Source: Phycisphaeraceae bacterium
Lineage (GTDB): Bacteria; Planctomycetota; Phycisphaerae; Phycisphaerales; SM1A02
Assembly: GCA_004213555.1 (NCBI GenBank)
Contig: SHAP01000008.1
Location: 36,009 to 100,008, forward strand
Direction of reading: 5' to 3'
DNA: 64,000 bases
Below are positions 16,621 through 23,545 of the stretch, in pieces. Positions within the stretch are counted from its first letter, which is position 1; every line of letters begins with the position of its first letter. A program made the translations under genes and the position numbers. Below the pieces are notes generated by a model. The model was given only the letters and a program-made list of their open reading frames with translations, ran no database searches and was not told where the DNA came from.

Positions 16621-18557
16621 TGCGAGCTGGTTTCACGTGGTTGTTGGTGCTGCCACTGGTGGTGGCGATGGCCCGACACGTGCAACTTGTCATTGCTCCG
16701 CCGTCGGGATTGCTTACAGCCATCAAACGTGATGACGACCAAACGCGGCCGCAAACCGAAGCCGCGTTCCGCGGCCCCATCGTGGATCGACGGGGGCGAC
16801 CTTTGGCCATCTCCACCCCGGGGATCCAACTGTTCGTGGATTTGGTTGCTCGGCGCGAAAAACATGAGTACGAGCTCGACACCGAAGCCCGCCGGGCCAG
16901 ATTCCCCGAAGGGGTGAAACCTGTAACCAAGCAGAATCTTCGATTGATGGATTTTGCGCTCGAAGTGGCCCACCTCTTCCCTGAACTTCACATGTCACCC
17001 GCGGAGATTGAAGCAGTCCTGCATGAGGCCGATCTCAAAAATCGAGCCAACGGGAGAGAAACCAGATATTGCAGACTGGGTGACGTGCTGCACCAAACGC
17101 CTTCCATTGTGGCGCGACAGCAATTTGCAAAAAGCACCCACCTCAACCGAATCCTGCTTGCAGGTTTGCACTGGAAGGAATCCGAGATCCGAACAATCAG
17201 CGCTCCGCAAAGCCTTCGCAGCTTGGTCGGAAAAACCATGCCCGACAAGGACGGTCTCAAGGGTCGAGACGGCATCGAGGCGAAATGCAACGGCCGACTG
17301 AGCGGAACGATGGGACACCGCCACGATGTGGTCGACAGTCGGGGACGACGGCTTGAGGGCTCGGCAGCACAACCCGCCACTGACGGTCGAACGGTGGCCA
17401 TGACGCTGGATCTGGATCTTCAAGAGTACGCCACGACCGAGTTGGAAGAAGCAGTGGCATCCTGTCACGCAGCCGGCGGGCGATTGATGGTGCTGGATGT
17501 AGCGACGGGTGGTCTCCTCAGCATGGTGGACGTGTTGGCCGCTCCTCGTGAGGGCACTTGGCCCGATGCCCCGGCCGATGGCATCCGACCTCGAGGCGGA
17601 TTGGTGGGGCGCCCGCGTTGCATCAGCGATGTTTTCGAACCCGGTTCGACTTTTAAACCAATCGTTTGGGCCATTGCGGTCGAAGAGGGCGTGGTCCAAC
17701 CTTCGGAACTCATTGACGCCGTGCCTCCCGGCAAAGAGTGGTGGACCTCGTACGGCCGTCGCATCCGTGACGTATCAGGACGCGGCAATCTGAAATGGGA
17801 TGAAGTGCTGCGGTATTCCAAAAATGCCTGCATGGCCCATGTTGCCGATCGCCTGAGCACCACCCAACTGCGTGATCGGGTCTTGGACTTTGGTTTTGGG
17901 AAACGCACCCGTTTGGTTCCACGTCCAGAAGATCCGAACAACTCAGAACAAAATGAGCCCGAAGCTCGTGGCTTGGTACCCCAGTCGCGGAATTGGAACA
18001 ACTTCACCCAGACATCGGTTTCATTTGGCCAGAACATCTCGGTCACCGCCGCGCAACTCCTGCAAGGCATTTCGATTTTGGCCAGTGGTGGCGAACTCCG
18101 GCCAATCCATTTGGTGAATCCAGGTCCAAACTTCCGTCCTGCTCGCATCCCGGTGGTATCGGCGGCGACGGCTCAAGCCACCATTGATGCCATGGTGCCA
18201 TTGGTGCAAGACACCAAGCATCTTCGTATTCAAGGCGTTCGTGCATTTGGCAAGTCGGGAACAGCCCAGTTGCCGCGATCGGCCAAACCCGAACAAGGCA
18301 TCAAACACGGAATGTACGAAGACCGCTACATCTGCTCGTTCATCATGGGTGCCCCCGCGGAGGATCCCAAAGTCTTGGTGCTGTGCACCATTGACGATCC
18401 TGACCGATACGCATTGGAACGAGAAAATCTTCGACACACAGGGTCGTACACCGCCGGGCCGGTGGCCAAAAAAGTGCTCGAAGCCGCGTTGGGTCGATTG
18501 GGCGTTCCTCGTGAAATCGCCAATGCATCCAACGACGCTCCGGTTGGAATCAACTGA
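16620..18557 (+). CDS. ftsI: Class B penicillin-binding protein, FtsI/PBP2-like transpeptidase
   Basis: About 645 residues. An N-terminal membrane helix (FTWLLVLPLVVAMARHVQLVI) is followed by a PBP dimerisation region beginning FRGPIVDRRGRPLAIS. The transpeptidase domain shows all three catalytic boxes: STFK (FEPGSTFKPIVWA), SKN (RYSKNACMAHVA) and KSG (FGKSGTAQLP). It cross-links peptidoglycan stem peptides, probably at the septum given the rsmH/FtsL-like context. The ATG at 16620 overlaps the preceding stop. The 3' end overlaps the convergent regulator gene by eight bases. The elongation-specific PBP2 cannot be wholly excluded. Confidence 0.88.
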   Translation: MRAGFTWLLVLPLVVAMARHVQLVIAPPSGLLTAIKRDDDQTRPQTEAAFRGPIVDRRGRPLAISTPGIQLFVDLVARREKHEYELDTEARRARFPEGVKPVTKQNLRLMDFALEVAHLFPELHMSPAEIEAVLHEADLKNRANGRETRYCRLGDVLHQTPSIVARQQFAKSTHLNRILLAGLHWKESEIRTISAPQSLRSLVGKTMPDKDGLKGRDGIEAKCNGRLSGTMGHRHDVVDSRGRRLEGSAAQPATDGRTVAMTLDLDLQEYATTELEEAVASCHAAGGRLMVLDVATGGLLSMVDVLAAPREGTWPDAPADGIRPRGGLVGRPRCISDVFEPGSTFKPIVWAIAVEEGVVQPSELIDAVPPGKEWWTSYGRRIRDVSGRGNLKWDEVLRYSKNACMAHVADRLSTTQLRDRVLDFGFGKRTRLVPRPEDPNNSEQNEPEARGLVPQSRNWNNFTQTSVSFGQNISVTAAQLLQGISILASGGELRPIHLVNPGPNFRPARIPVVSAATAQATIDAMVPLVQDTKHLRIQGVRAFGKSGTAQLPRSAKPEQGIKHGMYEDRYICSFIMGAPAEDPKVLVLCTIDDPDRYALERENLRHTGSYTAGPVAKKVLEAALGRLGVPREIANASNDAPVGIN

Positions 18558-19854
18558 TTCCCAACCGTTTCATCTTCTTGTACAGCGAAGCACGGTGAAT
18601 CCCCAACGCCACAGCGGCTTGGGTTCGATTTTGTTGATGGGCCGCCAAAGCCGCTTCAATGCGTTCGCGTTCATCTTGTTGCAATCCACCCGCCAACTGC
18701 ACCGCAGGATGGCCAGTTGGCCTTTGAATTCTCGGGGGCAAGTCCACGGTGGAAATCAGCGGGCCGCGGGTCACCGCAACCGCCCGCGCTATGGCATGCT
18801 CCAATTCACGAACATTTCCCGGCCAGGTGTAAGACATCAGCACTTCCATGGCCGATGGGTCAAGTCCGTCAACGCGTCGAGCGAGACGGTGGGCATAGCG
18901 TTCACACATGTGGTGCGCCAACAGAGGGAGGTCGTCCATACGAGCTGACAAGCTGGGGATGTCAACCTCGACCACTGCCAAACGCCACAGCAAATCCTCA
19001 CGAAACCCACCTTGGCTTGCCAACTCGTGCAAATCCCTGTTGCCTGCTGCCAAAACACGCACATCGCACGAGCGCGTTTCCTCGGAACCCACCGGCTCAA
19101 AGGTGCCCTCTTGCAAAATACGAAGCAGTCGCGCTTGCAACGCCGGCGTGGCGGAATTGATCTCGTCCAAGAAAAGAGTGCCCCCTTCAGCCAGTTCAAA
19201 GCGACCACGACGATCCTGATCTGCACCGGTGAAAGCGCCGCGGACATGTCCAAACAGCTCAGATTCAAGAAGTTCTTTCCCCAAAGCCGCACACGAAACT
19301 TCGACGAATGGCCCCGTGCTTCGAGACGATCGTTCATGCACCCGCCGAGCCAAGCGACTTTTGCCACTTCCGGTCGGTCCAGTCAGAAGCACACCGACGT
19401 CGAGTGGCGCCACCTGATCCAACAGCTGGACCGCTTGGTTCATCGCGGGATTGGAACCTAAGACGAAAGATGGACCTCCGTTGACGATCGGTTCGGCGGG
19501 AACCAACATCGACAAACGGTTCAAAGATTCCCCGACGATCTGGGCCAAACGCTCTGGGGTCACCGGTCGCTCCACATAGTCCATCGCACCGGCTTTCAAG
19601 CAGTCCACCGCTTCGGTCGTAGATCCCCACCCGGTCAGGACGATCACGCCGGTCCGAGGAAAGCGTGCGCGTATGCGAGCAACCGTGGCCGAAGCCAATT
19701 TCCCTTCCGGAGGCGTCAACAAAACCAGAGACGCTTCGTCCAACTCCGAGAGCGGTTGCGGCCCCTGCACGTCGCAGTCCAAAACCGAGACCGCCGACCG
19801 AACCGCTTGCCCAGCCGTCGTATCGGTATCGATGATCAAAATCCGTGGTTTCAC
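18550..19854 (-). CDS. Sigma-54-dependent NtrC-type transcriptional activator with degenerate receiver
   Basis: 434 residues: receiver-like domain (1-115), AAA+ domain (about 128-360) and Fis-type HTH (about 390-434, ending GIHRASLYKKMKRLG). The AAA+ part is intact: Walker A GPTGSGKS (159-166), GAFTGA (206-211) for sigma-54 contact, Walker B GGTLFLDE. The receiver lacks the usual phosphoacceptor aspartate: the expected position reads VLLTPPE with Thr47. The conserved lysine is Arg96 (VERPVT), and the acidic pocket is reduced to DTD. Phosphorylation control is therefore unlikely. It is coupled by ATGA to an upstream 123-residue gene of unknown function. No histidine kinase is nearby. Confidence 0.9.
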   Translation of the reverse strand: MKPRILIIDTDTTAGQAVRSAVSVLDCDVQGPQPLSELDEASLVLLTPPEGKLASATVARIRARFPRTGVIVLTGWGSTTEAVDCLKAGAMDYVERPVTPERLAQIVGESLNRLSMLVPAEPIVNGGPSFVLGSNPAMNQAVQLLDQVAPLDVGVLLTGPTGSGKSRLARRVHERSSRSTGPFVEVSCAALGKELLESELFGHVRGAFTGADQDRRGRFELAEGGTLFLDEINSATPALQARLLRILQEGTFEPVGSEETRSCDVRVLAAGNRDLHELASQGGFREDLLWRLAVVEVDIPSLSARMDDLPLLAHHMCERYAHRLARRVDGLDPSAMEVLMSYTWPGNVRELEHAIARAVAVTRGPLISTVDLPPRIQRPTGHPAVQLAGGLQQDERERIEAALAAHQQNRTQAAVALGIHRASLYKKMKRLGIS

Positions 19855-20222
19855 CCGGCAGCTCGATTCTGGGGCCGGATGGGTATCACCACATCTTGGG
19901 CGTAAGGGACACTGGAGGCTTGGATGGACAAATCAACCACCCCACTCGGCAAGGTGAGGTACCCCACCGGTTCGCCGTTGACAGATTCCACATCCAATCG
20001 GCCACCTACTCCGGCTGGAACCTGCTTGACCGCAGATTGGATGGCCGCCAGCAACGCTTCGCCCGGTTCATCAATCGAATCGGGGGAGAGATGAACATGC
20101 TGGATGCGTCCTTCACAAAAAAGTTCCGGCAGGCAATCCGCGATGGTTTTTCCATTTGGAAAGGGGACCGGACCCCAAATTTCGGCACGGCGTTTGGCGA
20201 TTGCTTCGGGCAGGGTGTTCAT
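19851..20222 (-). CDS. Unknown protein coupled to the NtrC-type activator
   Basis: A 123-residue soluble protein with no signal peptide or membrane helix and no domain I recognise. It has a mixed alpha/beta look: a helical start (LPEAIAKRRAEIWG), a stretch QHVHLSPDSIDEPGEALLAAIQ, and a beta-like GEPVGYLTLPSGVVDLSI. Its stop overlaps the ATG of the sigma-54 activator (ATGA), so the two are co-expressed. An input or anti-activator role for the receiver-defective regulator is possible but is only inference from the coupling. Confidence 0.6.
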   Translation of the reverse strand: MNTLPEAIAKRRAEIWGPVPFPNGKTIADCLPELFCEGRIQHVHLSPDSIDEPGEALLAAIQSAVKQVPAGVGGRLDVESVNGEPVGYLTLPSGVVDLSIQASSVPYAQDVVIPIRPQNRAAG

Positions 20223-20250
20223 GGCTTTGGCATCGGATGGAATTCGCAGT

Positions 20251-20284
20251 CAGGACAGCGCCTCCGCCCGGCAGCGCTGCCCTG
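20251..20284. repeat. Inverted repeat in a divergent promoter region
   Basis: The arms CAGGACAGCGC (20251-20261) and GCGCTGCCCTG (20274-20284) are complementary at 10 of 11 positions with a 12-base spacer. Nested in it is the perfect 12-base palindrome GGCAGCGCTGCC (20270-20281). It lies in the 120-base gap between the divergent 123-residue gene (start 20222) and ribH (start 20343). An operator or a leader hairpin is possible. Confidence 0.4.
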
Positions 20285-20342
20285 TTGGTGGATTCATCCC
20301 ACCAGCCCGCACAAACGGCCCGCCGCGTAGAATCATGTCCTC

Positions 20343-20810
20343 ATGCGTCAATCCAGCCCAACCCCCTTGGCCATCGTGCCTGCCACCGCACGCATCGCCG
20401 TCGTGGGTGCCCAGTGGCACACCTCGATCGTCGATGGCCTGCGTCAAGGCGCTCAAAAAGCCTACGACGCGGCTGGGGGCACCTTGGCTCTTTCGAATTT
20501 CTCCGCCCCTGGTGCTTTCGAGTTGCCGGTTCTGGCCGCTTCGCTGCTCCATGAAGGATTCGATGGGGTCGCTGTCTTGGGCTGCATCATCAAAGGTGAG
20601 ACCATCCACGATGAGGTGATCGCCCACGCCATCGCACAAGGGTGCACTCAACTGGCGATCACCACTCAAAAGCCAGTGGGGTTCGGGGTCATTACCGCCA
20701 ACACTCTCGCCCAGGCGGAAGCTCGGAGCGCAGACAACACAAACAACAAAGGCTACGAGGCCATGGCTGCCGTCACTGGCGTCTTGTCCACCATGGGGTC
20801 GTTGCAATGA
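20343..20810 (+). CDS. ribH: 6,7-dimethyl-8-ribityllumazine synthase
   Basis: 155 residues, the family length. It condenses the pyrimidinedione intermediate with 3,4-dihydroxy-2-butanone 4-phosphate in riboflavin synthesis, forming an oligomeric shell. Visible motifs are FSAPGAFELP, GCIIKGETIHDEVI (His of the active site), PVGFGVITANTLAQAEAR and the C-terminal NKGYEA. The stop overlaps the nusB start (ATGA), giving the common ribH-nusB pair. No other riboflavin gene is in the window. Confidence 0.95.
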   Translation: MRQSSPTPLAIVPATARIAVVGAQWHTSIVDGLRQGAQKAYDAAGGTLALSNFSAPGAFELPVLAASLLHEGFDGVAVLGCIIKGETIHDEVIAHAIAQGCTQLAITTQKPVGFGVITANTLAQAEARSADNTNNKGYEAMAAVTGVLSTMGSLQ

Positions 20811-21262
20811 GAGTGGCCAAAGACTGGCGGCGAGCGGCCTTGCAAGCCATGTATATTTTGGATCGCGGGGGCGATCCTGTACCCGAGGGGTTGACCATGG
20901 CTCTTGAAGGCGGGGCCGCCTCACCAGCCGACCGAACCCAGGGCGTCGACTTCGCTTTGCGAACTTGGGAATGCCGTCGCATCTTGGATGAGGAGCTCGA
21001 CCCCCTGAGCCCCGACTGGCCGCTGCACCGCCAACCGGTGCTGGACCGTTCCATTTTGCGTCTCGCGGCTCAAGAGATGACCAACACCCCCGAACAATGG
21101 AAGGTTGTGATCTCCGAGGCGATTGATTTGGCCCGAGAATTCAGCACCGAAGAGAGCCCTCGCTTCATCAACGGTGTGCTTGACCGACTGCAACGAGAAC
21201 GCCAACGCCACCAAGATCAATCTGGAGAAGCAGACCATGGGATTGTTTCGCCGGGCGACTGA
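20807..21262 (+). CDS. nusB: Transcription antitermination factor NusB
   Basis: About 151 residues, all-helical. It starts RVAKDWRRAALQAMYILDRGG, then has LHRQPVLDRSILRLAAQEM and the signature VVISEAIDLAREFSTEESPRFINGVLD. NusB binds boxA RNA with S10 during rRNA antitermination. The ATG at 20807 overlaps the ribH stop. The 3' end overlaps the ftsY start by about 26 bases, so ribH-nusB-ftsY is one tightly packed operon. Confidence 0.92.
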   Translation: MRVAKDWRRAALQAMYILDRGGDPVPEGLTMALEGGAASPADRTQGVDFALRTWECRRILDEELDPLSPDWPLHRQPVLDRSILRLAAQEMTNTPEQWKVVISEAIDLAREFSTEESPRFINGVLDRLQRERQRHQDQSGEADHGIVSPGD

Positions 21263-22172
21263 TGCACTGCGTTCAGGGTTGACCAAGACCCGCACCGCCC
21301 TCACCGGGGTGTTTGGGGCTTTGGCCGGACGCAAGATCGATGAAGAAGCACTTCAGGCCATCGAAGCTTCATTGCTTCGAGCCGATGTTGGTCCCGCGCT
21401 CACCAAAAGTTTGATCGAGTCCCTGCGTACGGCTTGGCGGCAAGGCACGGTCACCACCGGCGAAGAGGCCCGCGACCATCTGGCCAATGATCTCCGGGAA
21501 CGCTTGGGCGACCATCGTGGAAGCATCACCCGCGCCGACCAAGGGCCCACCGTTCTTCTGGTGGTTGGCGTGAATGGTGCCGGCAAGACCACCAGCATCG
21601 CCAAATTGGCCAAACGATTTTCCGCGGAAGGAAAAGTGGTGCTTGCCGCCGCGGATACTTTCCGCGCGGGTGCAGTGCACCAATTGGAAGTGTGGGCCGA
21701 ACGTCTTGGCGTGGACATCATCAAAGGCAAAGAAGGTGCCGATCCGGCAGCAGTGGCTTGGGATGGCGCGGAAGCGGCGGTGGCCCGAAACGCTGACTTC
21801 CTCATTGTGGACACCGCAGGACGACTGCATGTTCAAGAAGAATTGATGCGACAACTGTCCAAAATCAAAGACATCCTCGGCCGAGTGATTCCCAACGCGC
21901 CACACGAAAGCCTGCTGGTTCTTGACGCCACGGCCGGTCAAAACGGCTTGCGACAAGCCGAACACTTTTTGGCCGCGGCGGCGATCGATGGCATCGTTCT
22001 CGCCAAGTTGGATGGCACCGCACGAGGCGGCGTGGCACTCTCCATTCGCGAACACACCGGGGTTCCGGTGAAATTTGTAGGAACTGGAGAACGTCCCGAG
22101 GATCTTGAGGTCTTTGACCCAGAGCCCTATGTCGATGCGCTCCTTGGCCTCGATGACGGCTCAACCGAGTGA
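21237..22172 (+). CDS. ftsY: Signal recognition particle receptor FtsY
   Basis: About 311 residues: an N domain (from MGLFRRATDALRSGLTKTR) and the SRP GTPase G domain with GVNGAGKTTSIAKLA (G1), DTFRAGAVHQLEVWAERL, LIVDTAGRLHVQEELM (G3), LAKLDGTARGG (G4) and VKFVGTGERPEDLEVF. It receives SRP-ribosome complexes at the membrane. There is no long acidic A domain, as in many non-enteric bacteria. GGAG lies nine bases before the ATG, supporting this start inside the nusB 3' end. Confidence 0.95.
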   Translation: MGLFRRATDALRSGLTKTRTALTGVFGALAGRKIDEEALQAIEASLLRADVGPALTKSLIESLRTAWRQGTVTTGEEARDHLANDLRERLGDHRGSITRADQGPTVLLVVGVNGAGKTTSIAKLAKRFSAEGKVVLAAADTFRAGAVHQLEVWAERLGVDIIKGKEGADPAAVAWDGAEAAVARNADFLIVDTAGRLHVQEELMRQLSKIKDILGRVIPNAPHESLLVLDATAGQNGLRQAEHFLAAAAIDGIVLAKLDGTARGGVALSIREHTGVPVKFVGTGERPEDLEVFDPEPYVDALLGLDDGSTE

Positions 22173-22177
22173 TTCAC

Positions 22178-22423
22178 TCAGGTGAGTCGCGTGCGTGCGT
22201 TTCGAATTGGCTTCCACCACACGCACAAGATGGGAAGAACAAAAAGCACCAACCAAGCATCCCACGTGAAGTGGTAGGTGGCGCTGAACACGGAACCATC
22301 AGGGTTGAGGTGCTCGGAATTCAAGGCCCCGCTGCTGATGAGAATGGGTAACGGCAGCAAGATCAGTTGAAGAAGTGCCCATCGAACCCACAGAATGTCC
22401 AACATCGATCGTGTCGACTTCAT
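22178..22423 (-). CDS. Small hypothetical membrane protein
   Basis: About 81 residues with two hydrophobic segments (WALLQLILLPLPILISSGAL and AWLVLFVLPILCVWW) joined by a polar loop. No domain is recognised. It is convergent with ftsY, ending six bases from the ftsY stop, and lies downstream of the WYL regulator on the same strand. The start is uncertain between 22423 and 22435; neither has a good ribosome binding site. Confidence 0.5.
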   Translation of the reverse strand: MKSTRSMLDILWVRWALLQLILLPLPILISSGALNSEHLNPDGSVFSATYHFTWDAWLVLFVLPILCVWWKPIRNARTRLT

Positions 22424-22493
22424 GATGTCAACCATGCTACTGCACGTTGAACCATCTGCAAGAACGGTCGTTCACGTCAAGATCGAGAAGCAC

Positions 22494-23492
22494 TCAATTG
22501 TCGTAACGAGCCGCGGTTCTTCGCGCCAACAACGCAACTTCAGTGGCCAACTCCGGGGGCGACTCCACCACAACCGCCGGCCCACGACCCAAGATCCACC
22601 ATTTGATTTCATCAAGCCCAGCAACCTGGAATGTGAGCCGCCATCGGCCATCTGGCAACGGGTGCGATTCTTGCGAGTGGTGCCAGCGGATTTCACAGAT
22701 CGTGGACACAAACTCCGGGTCGACCAAAAGAGAGACGTCGTACTTTGTCGGTGATGGCACCATGGACCAAGCGCCCGCCAGCCAAGCATCCAAATCAAAA
22801 TCTGTCGCGCGGTGGGCCGGCTCCCCCGTCGAGCTCGCGCTGATGAATCGTGAAACCTTCAAACATCGGACCGACTCTCGATCGGATCGCCAGCCCAAGA
22901 CGTACCAACCTCGCTCCGCGGCCAGCAGATGCCAGGGTGAAAAATCAAACAACGCTTCTTTGCCATCAAGGCGGGCTGTTTCATACCGACACGTCACCCG
23001 GGTGCTCTCCAACATGGCTTGCTGCAGCGCTTGGAACACCGGAGCGGCGGCCTCGGGATCGTCGGCAGTTGGCGCAAGACGCACCGTGATTCGACCTCGC
23101 AATTTCTCGGCCACGTCCCGGGCCGCATCACTTGACTGTTCGGCCAAACGACGGACCGCACGATCGGCCGCATCGAGGTAAGGCACTTGCCCCTTGCCAG
23201 CGACTTCTTCCACCAAGACCCGCAGCGCGGCCAATTCATCAGCCTCCAAACCTCGGGCCGAAGACAGCACTTCCCCTTCGATCACGTACCCCCCCAGTTG
23301 ACGTCGGGCTTTGACCGGAACCCCCGCGACTCGCATGGCATCCACGTCACGAAAAACCGTTCGTTCAGACACCTGCAATTCTGCAGCCAGCTCGGCAGAT
23401 CCAAGCCCCGGACGAGCCTCAATCATGCGCATCAACCGAAGCAGCCGGATCAGCCGGTTGCCGCCGTCAGATTCACCTTCGCCTCTTGGCAT
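22494..23492 (-). CDS. HTH/WYL-domain transcriptional regulator
   Basis: About 332 residues: an N-terminal winged HTH of the HTH_11 type (LIRLLRLMRMIEARPGLGSAELAAELQVSERTVFRDVDAM), a WYL domain in the middle (around VTCRYETARLDG to GWYVLGWRSDRESVRCLKVSR) and a C-terminal WCX-like extension. WYL regulators sense nucleic acids or small ligands and often repress neighbouring genes. It is divergent from the LptD-like gene with only 53 bases between, so control of that gene is plausible. ATG 23492 is chosen; a GTG at 23513 would add seven residues. Confidence 0.88.
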   Translation of the reverse strand: MPRGEGESDGGNRLIRLLRLMRMIEARPGLGSAELAAELQVSERTVFRDVDAMRVAGVPVKARRQLGGYVIEGEVLSSARGLEADELAALRVLVEEVAGKGQVPYLDAADRAVRRLAEQSSDAARDVAEKLRGRITVRLAPTADDPEAAAPVFQALQQAMLESTRVTCRYETARLDGKEALFDFSPWHLLAAERGWYVLGWRSDRESVRCLKVSRFISASSTGEPAHRATDFDLDAWLAGAWSMVPSPTKYDVSLLVDPEFVSTICEIRWHHSQESHPLPDGRWRLTFQVAGLDEIKWWILGRGPAVVVESPPELATEVALLARRTAARYDN

Positions 23493-23545
23493 GTGGAGAG
23501 TGTACGACCCCACGCTCTTCGCGCCCTCGACGTACCATCCGCCCT

